Notes: generated from the letters alone by a model not told the origin. A DNA stretch of 49,763 bases from Succinivibrionaceae bacterium (GCA_016284235.1 JAEEOK010000081.1:1-49763), one strand, 5' to 3'. Positions 33,822-42,820 are shown, counted from the first letter of the stretch. A program made the numbers and translations.

Positions 33822-35816
33822 ATGGATTTGCAGAATATTTTTACCAGACGGACTCTCGTTATTATTCGTACTGCCGCTGCAACCGGTTTATTTCTTCTTT
33901 TGCTTGTTTCGGTTATAAGACTGTGTTCTGTTTTCTGGCTGAACTCACAGGCATGGGATTCTATCAGCGGATCTGAAAAACTGAATTTTCTGATCATGAG
34001 TCTTCGTTTTGATCTTAAATTCATAACCATTATTCTTTCTCCGCTGATACTGCTTGGACTTGTAATTCCGCCGGGACGCTTTGCTTCACTTTTTCCAAAG
34101 TGCGGAGCTGTATATACAGGATTTGTTTTTTTTGTCACGGCTCTTGCAGGTGTTGCCAATTACTATTTTATCCGGACCTACGGTCACCATTTTGATCTTA
34201 TGTGTTTCGGTCTGATTAATGAGGATTTTGGGGCTGTAGTCAGCAGTATATGGGACGGCTATCCGGTTATACGTTTTATCCTTTTTGCCCTTTTCTGCGG
34301 AATAGCGGCAGGTGGCTCTCTTTACGGCTTTTTATGGTTCCTGTGCAGATTTTCAAGACTGCAGTTTATCTGGTCTGCCGTATTTATGATGATTGTTTTT
34401 CTTGGAGTATGGGGTGTACTGATCAGGGGTGATGTAGGAAAGTTTCCTTTGAGGCGTGCTGCGGCTGCCGTCACCACAAGCGCTTCGATTAATGATCTTG
34501 TTCCGTCCGGACTGATGGCACTGTCGTGGACGGTATCGGATTATTACAAGGAAAAGAAGGTTCAATCTGCAGATCCTGCTGATTTGAAGTCGGCGGCTTC
34601 TTATTTCGGACTTGCATATTCTGATGATTACAAGGCTGTTTTAAAACGCACCTCATCCGGAATAATAAAAGGAAAACCTGGTGTGGTTCTTGCAATCATG
34701 GAAAGTATGAGTACGGATATGCTTCTTCAGGATAATCCCGATTCCTTCGATGTTTATGGATCTCTGAGAAAGGTTCTTGAACTTCCTACGGTACTTTCTT
34801 TTAAAAATTTTGTTTCCGAGGGTGACGGGACCATAGATTCTGTAGGCAGAATTTTTGTACGGCAGGGAGATAACTTTAATCATTCCGTGGGAAGATTTTC
34901 GCGCAGTTCTTTTTTTACTTCTGCGGCACTTCCTTTTAAGGAGCAGGGCTACCATACGGTTCTGGTAACTGCAGGCGGCAGCGGCTGGAGAAATCTGGGT
35001 GATTTTGCACTTGCCAACGGTTTTGAAACAGTGATAGATGACAGTTTTCTGCTTAATAAAAATCCTGATGCCGGGAAATCAACCTGGGGTGTTTTTGATG
35101 AAGAGATGTTTGATTTTGCCTATGATTTTCTTAAAAAATCGGATCGCCCTGTATTCATGGTTCTTATCAGCGTTACAAACCATCCTCCGTATCAGATTCC
35201 GTCCGGATATCGCATTTCGAATTTAGAGGTTCCAAACAGCAGTGTTGAGCAGAAATATCATAATGAGGATATTTACAGCATGTATGAAACCCTGAGGTAC
35301 GCAAACGACAAACTTGGGGATTTTATTCTCAGAATTGCCGGCAGTGACAGTCTTTCGGGGAAGGTTGTAATTGCTGCAACGGGCGATCACAATGTAAGAG
35401 GTCTTAACATTTATCAGACCGCGGGATCCGCTGTTATCGGGCATCAGGTTCCGTTTATTATATATCTGCCGCGGAAGCTTGAAGCAGATCCTATGAGGTT
35501 TGCAAGTCATAAGGATATCATGCCTACTTTGTTTGATCTGGCACTTGAGGGTGCTGATTATTATTACCAGGGGTGCAGTCTTTTTAAATCCTCCGACGAA
35601 TGTCCTTACAATTTTGCATATAACGGATCTGTTACAGTAACTGATCACGGAGTGTGTATTTCTGACAGCGGTACATCAAGATCTTTCGCTTTAAACGGTT
35701 TTTCCGGCTCAGATGTTGAGGAGAACAGTTCGTGCGAGACAGCCGAGCAGTTCAGAAAACTCAATGAATGGTACTACAGGTATCAGACGGCAGGATTAAA
35801 GAAGAGTAATAAATAG
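33822..35816 (+). CDS. LTA-synthase-family membrane phosphotransferase/sulfatase
   Basis: 664 aa: five N-terminal membrane spans up to about residue 205, a linker, then an alkaline-phosphatase-superfamily catalytic domain. Metal and catalytic landmarks: 'VLAIMESMS' (first Glu), the probable nucleophile Thr in 'SEGDGTIDSVGRIF', 'SVTNHPPYQIP' and 'AATGDHNVRG' (Asp-His pair). In Gram-negative bacteria this family includes phosphoethanolamine and phosphoglycerol transferases acting on lipid A core or glucans. The substrate cannot be read from sequence. It stands alone on the plus strand, convergent with glgA. Confidence 0.85.
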   Translation: MDLQNIFTRRTLVIIRTAAATGLFLLLLVSVIRLCSVFWLNSQAWDSISGSEKLNFLIMSLRFDLKFITIILSPLILLGLVIPPGRFASLFPKCGAVYTGFVFFVTALAGVANYYFIRTYGHHFDLMCFGLINEDFGAVVSSIWDGYPVIRFILFALFCGIAAGGSLYGFLWFLCRFSRLQFIWSAVFMMIVFLGVWGVLIRGDVGKFPLRRAAAAVTTSASINDLVPSGLMALSWTVSDYYKEKKVQSADPADLKSAASYFGLAYSDDYKAVLKRTSSGIIKGKPGVVLAIMESMSTDMLLQDNPDSFDVYGSLRKVLELPTVLSFKNFVSEGDGTIDSVGRIFVRQGDNFNHSVGRFSRSSFFTSAALPFKEQGYHTVLVTAGGSGWRNLGDFALANGFETVIDDSFLLNKNPDAGKSTWGVFDEEMFDFAYDFLKKSDRPVFMVLISVTNHPPYQIPSGYRISNLEVPNSSVEQKYHNEDIYSMYETLRYANDKLGDFILRIAGSDSLSGKVVIAATGDHNVRGLNIYQTAGSAVIGHQVPFIIYLPRKLEADPMRFASHKDIMPTLFDLALEGADYYYQGCSLFKSSDECPYNFAYNGSVTVTDHGVCISDSGTSRSFALNGFSGSDVEENSSCETAEQFRKLNEWYYRYQTAGLKKSNK

Positions 35817-35884
35817 ATCAAATTGATAGGTTTATAAATCAGAGACTCGCTGCAGCGGCAGGACAGGATATCGGAATAATGTGC

Positions 35885-37339
35885 CTAGGATGTTTCTCCG
35901 TGTGCATCCTTGTACATTTTTATGTACTGTTCGGCTGATTTATTCCAGTAGTACTTGGTATGCATGGCGTTAACCTGCACTCTGTGGTATTCCTCCGGCT
36001 CCTGCAGGAAAAAGAGCAGTGCCCTTCGCATTGTTGACAGTAAATCTATGGATTCCGGTTTTTCGAATCTGAAACCTGTGGCATTCTTCGGATCATGATC
36101 ATAGTCGTTTACTGTATCTCTCAATCCTCCGACAGAGCGCACTATCGGCAGTGCGCCGTAGGCCATTGAATACATCTGATTCAGGCCGCACGGTTCGTAA
36201 AGGGAAGGCATGAGAAAGAAATCAGAGGCAGCCTCTGTCATATGGGCAAGGGTTTCATCATAGGAATTGATGAAAACAAATTTTTTAGGATTTTTGGCCT
36301 GTATGATGCTTAACTGCTGTGCAAGATACAGATCTCCTGTTCCGATGAGTACAACGTTAACCTTGTGAACCAGAAAACTTTCAAGTATCGGGATGAGTAT
36401 ATTAACACCCTTCTGCTCGGTAAGACGGCATATCATACCGAAGAGAGGATAATCATTAACTTCTAGATTAAGCTTCTTCTGCAGTATATGCTTGCAGAGA
36501 TTCTTTTCTTCCAGGTGGTTGTGACTGTAATTGTACGGAATGAGAGTATCATTAAGAGGATCCCAGTCCGTGTAGTCGCAGCCGTTAACAATTCCTCTAA
36601 GGTGATCGGCTCTAGATTCAAAATTCTTTGACATGCCGTGACCGCCGAGATAAGTTGTCAGTTCCTGGGCATATCCGAGACTGACAGTATTTATCTCATC
36701 CGCAAAGGCGACTCCTATTTTCAGCAGATTGAAATATGACATACCCTGCATTAAAAAATCGTTGGCGTGATCGTTGAGTTCAGGAACCATCCAGAATTGA
36801 GAACGGTCAAAGACACCCTGATATGCACCGTTATGGATTGTCAGGACTGATTTGCTGCACTTGAAGTTTTCCTTTTCCTTGTACCGGTTTCTTATTTTCA
36901 GCAGAAATGTAGCTATTGAAGTGTGCCAGTCGTTGCAGTGAACCACGTACGGGTAAAAATTAAGATGTATGCAAGCTTCAAGAGCGCATGTACTTAAAAA
37001 TATGAATCTCTCGCCGTTATCCCCGTATGCCACTGTCCGTTCGTCGTACAGACCGTTGCGGTAGAAATACGGCCCGTAGTCAATGAACCAGATAGTAAAA
37101 CCGCAGAAATTTTTTGAATAGATGCTGTAACGTATTGATGCGTGATCGTTGAGCTGAAGTTCATATTCACCCACGCGAACAATATTTTTTACATGATCTG
37201 AGCCAAAGTACAGGGGCATTACAACCTTTACGTTGTGTCCCATTCTGGAAAGTTCAGCAGGAAGAGCCTTGGCCACATCGCCAAGTCCGCCAGTCTTGTC
37301 TACGCCCTGAAGCTCGGAAGTAAGGAACAGAATATCCAT
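35885..37339 (-). CDS. glgA: Glycogen synthase (ADP-glucose)
   Basis: GT5 glycosyltransferase extending alpha-1,4-glucan from ADP-glucose. 484 aa: N-terminal 'SELQGVDKTGGLGDVAKALP' with the KTGGL ADP-glucose motif, 'VHCNDWHTS', 'TIHNGAYQGVF', and the C-terminal Rossmann motifs 'ICRLTEQKGVNIL' and 'PSLYEPCGLNQMYSMAYGALPIV'. It starts 3 bp after the glgC stop, so glgC-glgA are one operon. No glgB, glgX or glgP is nearby. Confidence 0.96.
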   Translation of the reverse strand: MDILFLTSELQGVDKTGGLGDVAKALPAELSRMGHNVKVVMPLYFGSDHVKNIVRVGEYELQLNDHASIRYSIYSKNFCGFTIWFIDYGPYFYRNGLYDERTVAYGDNGERFIFLSTCALEACIHLNFYPYVVHCNDWHTSIATFLLKIRNRYKEKENFKCSKSVLTIHNGAYQGVFDRSQFWMVPELNDHANDFLMQGMSYFNLLKIGVAFADEINTVSLGYAQELTTYLGGHGMSKNFESRADHLRGIVNGCDYTDWDPLNDTLIPYNYSHNHLEEKNLCKHILQKKLNLEVNDYPLFGMICRLTEQKGVNILIPILESFLVHKVNVVLIGTGDLYLAQQLSIIQAKNPKKFVFINSYDETLAHMTEAASDFFLMPSLYEPCGLNQMYSMAYGALPIVRSVGGLRDTVNDYDHDPKNATGFRFEKPESIDLLSTMRRALLFFLQEPEEYHRVQVNAMHTKYYWNKSAEQYIKMYKDAHGETS

Positions 37340-37342
37340 AGA

Positions 37343-38557
37343 TTATACCTTTGTTCCCTTTTTTATTACTATAATCCCGCCAGGGGACACTATAGCATTG
37401 TTTGGAATGTTTTCTAAATCATCTCCGATTACTGTATTGTCCTGTATGTGAACATATCGGTCAATGATGGTATTCTTAATTCTGCAGTTGTTGCCTATTG
37501 TGACGTTACCTATGATGATTACATTCTCAAGGTAGGTGTTGTTTCCCACTGCACATTCAAATCCCAGAACGCTGTGGCTGATATTTGCCGATTTTATGTA
37601 GCATCCGGCACTGATAATAGAGTTGTTGATAATAGCGTTGTTTTCCCTGCTTCTGAATTTAACAGGCGGAAGCGGCGGATAGTAGGTATGAAGCTGCCAG
37701 TGAGGATTGTAGAGTGAAAACCTGGACGGTGTGGCAAGAATATCCATATGCGCCTGCCAGTATGAATCTATGTCTCCGACGTCGCGCCAGTAGCCTTTTC
37801 TGCCTTCTTCTCCAAGAATATAATTTGTGCTGAAGTCGTATACGTATATTTCCTTGTCTTCCTTCAGCATGTCGGGGATGATATCACGTCCGAAATCGTG
37901 TACTGAATAAGGATTCTCATTATCCTTCTGCGTTTCATTGTATAGCGTTTCCGGATTAAAAATGTAGTTGCCCATTGATACCAGTGCATATTCCGGATCT
38001 CCCGGAATGCAGCGCGGATTTGCCGGTTTTTCCTCAAAGCCTATCATTCTTCCGTTCTTATCAACCTCGATGACACCAAGAGACTTTGCTTTTGAAATAG
38101 GAAGCTTTATGGCAGCTATTGTAAGCACAGCTTTCTTTTCCTTGTGGAAGCTGAGCATCTGGTTGATATCCATTTTGTATATGTGATCACTTCCGAACAC
38201 GCATATATAATCCGGTTTTTCCTGCTGAATGAAACTGAGATTTTGAAATACGGAGTCTGCAGTTCCGTCATACCACCTTCTTCCAAGTCTCATCTGGGCG
38301 GGAATAGGATCTATGAAGCATCCTGAAAGTCCGTTGATATTCCATCCTTTCTTCAGGTGCAGGTAGAGGGACTGAGATTTGAACTGTGTCAGAACGTAAA
38401 TTTTCAGAATATTAGAGTTGACAAAGTTATTGAGAACAAAATCAATAAGCCTGTAGCTGCCGGCAAACGGCACGGCAGGTTTGCTTCTTGAAGCTGTAAG
38501 TGGCATAAGGCGGGTTCCTTCACCACCTGCCATTATGACTGCTAGAACTCCTGACAT
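37343..38557 (-). CDS. glgC: Glucose-1-phosphate adenylyltransferase
   Basis: Makes ADP-glucose, the regulated step of glycogen synthesis. Start chosen at 38557: SD AGAGGGG is 6 bp upstream, while the ATG at 38563 abuts the SD. 404 aa: 'AVIMAGGEGTRLMPLTASRSKPAVPFAGSYRLIDFVLNN', 'YDGTADSV', 'GSDHIYKMD', 'GFEEKP', 'GRKGYWRDVGDIDSYW' and a C-terminal left-handed beta-helix (hexapeptide repeats). Upstream of glgA. Confidence 0.96.
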   Translation of the reverse strand: MSGVLAVIMAGGEGTRLMPLTASRSKPAVPFAGSYRLIDFVLNNFVNSNILKIYVLTQFKSQSLYLHLKKGWNINGLSGCFIDPIPAQMRLGRRWYDGTADSVFQNLSFIQQEKPDYICVFGSDHIYKMDINQMLSFHKEKKAVLTIAAIKLPISKAKSLGVIEVDKNGRMIGFEEKPANPRCIPGDPEYALVSMGNYIFNPETLYNETQKDNENPYSVHDFGRDIIPDMLKEDKEIYVYDFSTNYILGEEGRKGYWRDVGDIDSYWQAHMDILATPSRFSLYNPHWQLHTYYPPLPPVKFRSRENNAIINNSIISAGCYIKSANISHSVLGFECAVGNNTYLENVIIIGNVTIGNNCRIKNTIIDRYVHIQDNTVIGDDLENIPNNAIVSPGGIIVIKKGTKV

Positions 38558-39002
38558 TTCCATCCCCTCTTGTAGTATTAAATGATAATACTAGAATTGG
38601 GTAACTAAAAATGTAGTTTTGTTCAAGATTTGATGAAAGGTTTGTGAAATGTTAAGGGAATATACAGGAGTATTGCGGCTTTTTGTTAATTCCAAATCCT
38701 GCTTCCCCGCCTGTGTGATTGCACTGCACGTGACATGATTGGTAATTTCTTGAATTATTAGACTTTTATCAAACGGGAGTTTTTCTATGATTTCAGAATT
38801 ACTTTTGATTAAACCTGACAATTGAACACTGACCTTGTGATACAATACCAGCAGTTGTTTTTAGATTTCAGCATATTGAATATTCCGATCCTGAATTGTT
38901 TTTGGTATTAGATTTTGGATCCGCTTTCAGTCTGCTTTTAATTTTCAGTCTGACGTAATGCGTTGGCTCATGGTTCGGTTTTTTAATAAGGAAGGAAAAG
39001 AA
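38558..39002. other. Divergent glgC/dapA intergenic region with candidate dapA promoter
   Basis: 445 bp without a convincing gene. For dapA, TG-A-TACAAT (38838-38846) is an extended -10; its -35 region is poor (CTGACA at 38815 is 20 bp away). Start near 38853 would leave a leader of about 150 nt, in which I see no lysine-riboswitch-like structure. A minus-strand frame at 38591-38845 has no family features. Confidence 0.4.
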
Positions 39003-39878
39003 ATGATCCACGGTTCAATCGTAGCTCTGATTACACCGTTCAGAAACGGTCATCTGGATGAGGAAGCTTTGAGCAAAATGGTGGAATGGCACATTGAGCA
39101 GGGAACTCACGGAATTGTACCTGTGGGAACAACAGGTGAATGTCCGACCCTCACTCATGATGAACACTGCCGTGTTATTGAGATAACTGCAAAGACTGCA
39201 GCAGGCAGAGTTGCCGTAATAGCTGGCGCCGGTTCCAACAACCCGGTGGAGGCTATTGAATATTCTAAGGTTGCCGAGAAATACGGCTGTGATGCGACTC
39301 TCCATATTGCAGGTTATTACAACCGTCCGAATCAGGAGGGTTTGTACCAGCATTTCAAAATGGTTCATGATAATACCAACATACCTATCATTCTGTACAA
39401 TGTACCAGGCAGAGCTGTGGTGAATATAATGCCGGAAACAGTTGCACGTCTTTCCAAACTTCCGCGTGTTATCGGCATTAAGGATGCAACTGGCAATCTT
39501 GAAAGACCTTGGCTTGAGCGCAGACTGGTTGATCGCAAGGATTTCCTGTGGATTTCTGGTGAGGATTCTACTGCTGTTCCATATAATCTTTCCGGAGGCT
39601 GCGGATGTATATCGGTTACAGCCAATGTGGCACCGAAACTGGTATCTCAGCTTCAGGAACTTACTCTTGCAAAGAAGTGGGATGAGGCATGTGAACTTCA
39701 GGATCGTCTTATTCCGCTTCATAAGCTTATGTTTGCCGAACCAAGTCCGGCAGGTGCGAAATATGCAGCTTCGCTTCTTAATCTGTGTACTGCTGAATGC
39801 CGCTGTCCGATTGTACCGCTTTCATCTGAAACAAAGACCAAGATTGAGAAGGCTATGGCTGAACTTAATCTGATCTGA
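39003..39878 (+). CDS. dapA: 4-hydroxy-tetrahydrodipicolinate synthase
   Basis: Condenses pyruvate with aspartate semialdehyde in the lysine/DAP pathway. Start at 39003 with SD AAGGAAGGA gives 291 aa. Conserved: 'GSIVALITPF', 'VPVGTTGECPTL', Tyr in 'ILYNVPGR' and Schiff-base Lys in 'IGIKDATG'. Segments 'GTHGIVPVGTTGE', 'GCISVTANVAPKL' and 'QDRLIPLHKLMFAEPSPAGAKYA' look more like alphaproteobacterial DapA than the E. coli enzyme. The strand before the active-site YY reads 'LHIAGYYNRP' where most have 'TPYYN'. Terminator at 39901. Confidence 0.95.
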   Translation: MIHGSIVALITPFRNGHLDEEALSKMVEWHIEQGTHGIVPVGTTGECPTLTHDEHCRVIEITAKTAAGRVAVIAGAGSNNPVEAIEYSKVAEKYGCDATLHIAGYYNRPNQEGLYQHFKMVHDNTNIPIILYNVPGRAVVNIMPETVARLSKLPRVIGIKDATGNLERPWLERRLVDRKDFLWISGEDSTAVPYNLSGGCGCISVTANVAPKLVSQLQELTLAKKWDEACELQDRLIPLHKLMFAEPSPAGAKYAASLLNLCTAECRCPIVPLSSETKTKIEKAMAELNLI

Positions 39879-39900
39879 AAAAAATTATTGTTTTATTCTG

Positions 39901-39922
39901 GCTGCCCGAGGGCGGCTTTTTT
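39901..39922 (+). terminator. Rho-independent terminator after dapA
   Basis: GCTGCC, loop CGAG, GGCGGC (one T-G pair), then six T. Ends 22 bp before trmB. Confidence 0.8.
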
Positions 39923-39944
39923 GTTCGCTTCAACGGAGTTTATT

Positions 39945-40661
39945 ATGTGTTCGACTGAGTGTGATACTGAGAAACAGACAGTAATGCGCAGAATTGTAAG
40001 TTTTGTTCGCAGAGAAGGAAGACTTACAAAGGGACAGAGCAGAGCATTGGAGGAACTGTGGCCTAGGTATGGTGTTGAATACGGAGAACAGATTGATTTT
40101 AAAGATTTGTTCGGCAATGACAATCCTGTTGTTTTTGAAATAGGCTTCGGCATGGGGCGTTCATTTGTAGAAATGGCAAGAGAGGCACCGGCAGAAAACT
40201 ATCTGGGGACAGAAGTTCACCGTCCGGGAATAGGGGCTTGCCTTATGAGTGTCAGAGATCTCGGACTTGTCAATGTCAGAGTTATGGATCATGATGCCGT
40301 TGAAATACTGAAAAACATGATACCTGACAGTTCGCTTTCCAGACTGCAGCTCTTTTTCCCTGATCCCTGGCACAAGAAAAAGCATCATAAACGCAGAATT
40401 GTTCAGACTGATTTTCTTGAACTAGCTGCCAGAAAATTAAAAACCGGAGGCATAATACATATGGCTACCGACTGGCAGGAATATGCGGAGCACATGAGGG
40501 ATACCGGCAACGGATGCTCATTTCTCAAAAATCTTTCCGCATCAGGTGACTTTATTCCAAGACCTGATTCCAGACCGGTAACCAAATTTGAAGAAAGAGG
40601 AATCAGACTTGGTCACGGAGTATGGGATCTTCAGTTTGAGAAGATATCAGAGGTTGAATGA
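39945..40661 (+). CDS. trmB: tRNA (guanine-N7-)-methyltransferase
   Basis: Methylates G46 of tRNAs using SAM. Start at 39945 with SD CGGAG gives 238 aa, E. coli length. '[17 protein letters not shown]' is the SAM loop, '[11 protein letters not shown]', the signature '[19 protein letters not shown]' and '[12 protein letters not shown]' are diagnostic. A C-terminal '[25 protein letters not shown]' binds tRNA and catalyses. Confidence 0.96.
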   Translation: MCSTECDTEKQTVMRRIVSFVRREGRLTKGQSRALEELWPRYGVEYGEQIDFKDLFGNDNPVVFEIGFGMGRSFVEMAREAPAENYLGTEVHRPGIGACLMSVRDLGLVNVRVMDHDAVEILKNMIPDSSLSRLQLFFPDPWHKKKHHKRRIVQTDFLELAARKLKTGGIIHMATDWQEYAEHMRDTGNGCSFLKNLSASGDFIPRPDSRPVTKFEERGIRLGHGVWDLQFEKISEVE

Positions 40662-40776
40662 GGAAAATCAGCAGGAGGCGGTTCAGCTCCGGGTTGTGCG
40701 CAAGTCTGCTAAAAAGTATTTCATTACAGTCACTTTTCCCGCTGATAAACGAATATCAGTTGAACAGTTCCTGTGA
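40588..40776 (+). CDS. Possible small protein overlapping the trmB 3' end
   Basis: An open frame from TTG 40588 to TGA 40776 leaves trmB and continues as '[19 protein letters not shown]' and '[13 protein letters not shown]'. The part after 40661 looks protein-like, but no start with a proper SD is present. It may be a relic, or a real short gene with an unusual start. No family recognised. Confidence 0.2.
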   Translation: MKKEESDLVTEYGIFSLRRYQRLNEENQQEAVQLRVVRKSAKKYFITVTFPADKRISVEQFL

Positions 40777-40862
40777 CTGTGAAGCTTTTTATGAAATCAT
40801 TTGACTAATGAATCAGTTTCATGAAAAAAGTGATTTTTTACTGAATTTCGGGAATATGAGCG

Positions 40863-41489
40863 ATGGTAAATTTGTCAGTGCTTAAGGGGTACGAGGGACT
40901 TATTTTTGATCTTGACGGAACTCTTGTTAATTCCATGCAGTTTCATATCAGGGCATGGCAGGAGGTCGGTGAAAAAAGAGGTGTGAGTATTCCTACCGAT
41001 TATCTGGCTGCAAACGGAGGCCGTCCAAGCATTCTGATTGCAGGGGAGCTGGCAGAAAAGTACGGTTTCCGGGATTCCTTTGAAACTTTGCAGCGGGAAA
41101 AAACAGCCAACTATGTGCGGCATATTCCTGAACTTTATGTATATCCCGACATGAAGGCGCTTATGGAGTATGCAGCCTATAATTCAATTCCCATGATTAT
41201 CGGTACTGGAACTCTTCGTTCTAATGTTGAGGCGGTAATGAAGTACACGGGAATTGACAAATATATTACGGCTTTTATCTGCTCTGATCAGGTGAGAAGG
41301 CATAAACCTGCACCGGATACATTTATTTTAGCAGCTGAAACAATTGGAAAGAATCCTGCAGACTGTCTTGTTTTTGAGGACGCTCCTCTCGGTATAGAAT
41401 CGGCGCGCCGCGGAGGCATGGACTGCTGCGTTGTGAAGGACGGACATTTTGATCTTGGCGAGATTATTCACCCGGACAGCGGACGTTAG
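40863..41489 (+). CDS. HAD-family sugar-phosphate phosphatase (YqaB/beta-PGM type)
   Basis: 208 aa. HAD motif I 'IFDLDGTLVNSMQFH' (nucleophile Asp and acid Asp), motif II 'IIGTGTL' with Thr, motif III Lys in 'RRHKPAPDTF', motif IV 'VFEDAPLGIESA'. The cap region 'HIRAWQEVGEKRG' resembles YqaB/YcjU-like fructose-1-phosphatases and beta-phosphoglucomutases. The Ser/Gly usually seen in motif II of mutases is ambiguous here, so phosphatase is favoured. Own gene, convergent with the Hfq-like gene. Confidence 0.85.
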   Translation: MVNLSVLKGYEGLIFDLDGTLVNSMQFHIRAWQEVGEKRGVSIPTDYLAANGGRPSILIAGELAEKYGFRDSFETLQREKTANYVRHIPELYVYPDMKALMEYAAYNSIPMIIGTGTLRSNVEAVMKYTGIDKYITAFICSDQVRRHKPAPDTFILAAETIGKNPADCLVFEDAPLGIESARRGGMDCCVVKDGHFDLGEIIHPDSGR

Positions 41490-41569
41490 TTCTGCTGACA
41501 TAATATTCCCGATGTCGAGGATCGGCTTACCTGGTATTTCAGAACCAGCTGTGCCCGGACAGTGCAAAT

Positions 41570-41863
41570 TTAACTGTTTACGCTGTTTTCCTTTCGAAAC
41601 TTCGCATGCTGATTGCTGCAGGAAATTGTTGAGATTTTTGCTTTATAAATCATCTGCTGGTTTCCATTGGAATCACACAGCATAATGCAGTACGGATCGA
41701 ATCCCACAATTGTCCCCTCAAGTTTTATCCCGCTCATCAGAAATATCGCTACGGGTATCTGCTTGATTCGCAGCCAGTTCAGGGCACCGTCCTGTCCCAA
41801 CCCCACAGAGAAAGCCTGATCAAGTGACACATATGGACAATTCTCCCTTTTCAGTTCAGACAT
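41570..41863 (-). CDS. Divergent Hfq-like Sm protein
   Basis: Start at 41863 with SD AAGAGG gives 97 aa. Residues 24-81 align with Hfq: 'QDGALNWLRIKQIPVAIFL', 'SGIKLEGTIVGFDPYCIML', then Sm2 'MIYKAKIST'. Conserved: QD, the N-x-LR start, GIKLxG, FD and YK-x-x-IST. Altered: the rim patch RRER is R-I-K-Q here, Gln41-Phe42 of E. coli are Pro-Tyr, His57 is Ala, and the loop before Sm2 is two residues longer. A 23-residue N-terminal extension precedes it; there is no long C-tail. It follows the MEMO-like gene by 34 bp on the same strand, unlike normal hfq (miaA-hfq-hflX). It may be a second Hfq or the only one, diverged. Confidence 0.85.
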   Translation of the reverse strand: MSELKRENCPYVSLDQAFSVGLGQDGALNWLRIKQIPVAIFLMSGIKLEGTIVGFDPYCIMLCDSNGNQQMIYKAKISTISCSNQHAKFRKENSVNS

Positions 41864-41897
41864 AATAACCTCTTGAATCTGTGTGCTTCCCAAAATT

Positions 41898-42695
41898 TTA
41901 CTGATTGAAGAAAACTACGGAGGCATAACCTGCAGTATTTTTGATGTTGTATTTGCTTCCGGTTGTCTGATAGGAAATCAGCCTCGGTCTCCAGTAGTGA
42001 TTTTCAGCAAGCTGAACGATGGAGTTCAATGCTTCATAGCAACTGCTCTGAATATTCCTTATACTGCTGTCAAGAGCTATAACTTTTGAGATGGTTTCTG
42101 AATCAAGGGATTTTGATTCCTGGATTGACAGGGAGTGACTCAGTCCCCCGCACAGAATGATAAGACTGTCGTTTCGTACAAGCAGATCCACTATTTTCAG
42201 CAGATCAGCCTTTTCTGCCCTGCTATACGTGATCGGTATTATCGGAAGCATATACTCTGCTGTCATCTCAGCGATTATGGGAAGGTTGTACGCCAGGTCG
42301 CACTGCTCTATAAAATCCGTGGAAACATTCCATATACGCACGTCTAGATCGAATTCTTTGATGGTATTTTCTATTTCCGGTTCCAGCATCATGGAAAATT
42401 CTGTTATTTCATTGCGAAATGTTTCATTGCTGTTTGGAAGATATATGCCGGTTGCTGCTTTGCTGCATGCGGAACCTATGATTACAATACGCTTGTATCT
42501 GTCAAATCTGGTCAGTTGCTTTATTGTCTGCACAACCATCAGGGAGCACATTTCACTGTTTGCCACAGGCATGAAAAGAGCACGGATGTTGTTTGATTCA
42601 ACAACATTAAACAACGTTATTTTCTCAGCAATCCATTTTTCCATGTTTTCTCTGGAAAAATCTGAATTCTTTATTCCTATGTTAGGCAACTTCAT
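41898..42695 (-). CDS. MEMO1-family protein with altered metal site
   Basis: 265 aa. The second half matches the MEMO1/AmmeMemoRadiSam protein B family: 'LIILCGGLSHSLSIQESKSLDSETISKVIALDSS' (family S-S-D-x-S-H-Y…), then Cys in 'SSCYEALNSIV' and 'LISYQTTGSKYNIKNTAGYASVVFF' (family 'YaNSGD…VGYaa'). The N-terminal metal motifs are changed: HAGY is 'VANS' (near 43-46) and GPxHH is 'IIGSACSKA' (near 72-80). Only His 187 and Cys 219 of the usual ligands remain. No radical-SAM or AMMECR1 partner is present. It precedes the Hfq-like gene. Function unknown. Confidence 0.75.
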   Translation of the reverse strand: MKLPNIGIKNSDFSRENMEKWIAEKITLFNVVESNNIRALFMPVANSEMCSLMVVQTIKQLTRFDRYKRIVIIGSACSKAATGIYLPNSNETFRNEITEFSMMLEPEIENTIKEFDLDVRIWNVSTDFIEQCDLAYNLPIIAEMTAEYMLPIIPITYSRAEKADLLKIVDLLVRNDSLIILCGGLSHSLSIQESKSLDSETISKVIALDSSIRNIQSSCYEALNSIVQLAENHYWRPRLISYQTTGSKYNIKNTAGYASVVFFNQ

Positions 42696-42820
42696 TTATC
42701 AAGCAACCCCTTAAATTAAAAAATGACTCCACAACATCCGGGAGGAAGGGTACTGTTATTCCCTGTTCTGCAGCCGGAGAAAAGGTAACAGGAGATTGTT
42801 TTTCTATCAAAAACCGTTTA

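Noticed and set aside
38591-38845. 84-codon minus-strand ORF in the glgC/dapA gap
   Set aside because: No SD, no family features, and it lies where the glgC promoter must be.
38850-39002. Lysine riboswitch before dapA
   Set aside because: The leader lacks the multi-helix layout and conserved loops of the lysine riboswitch.
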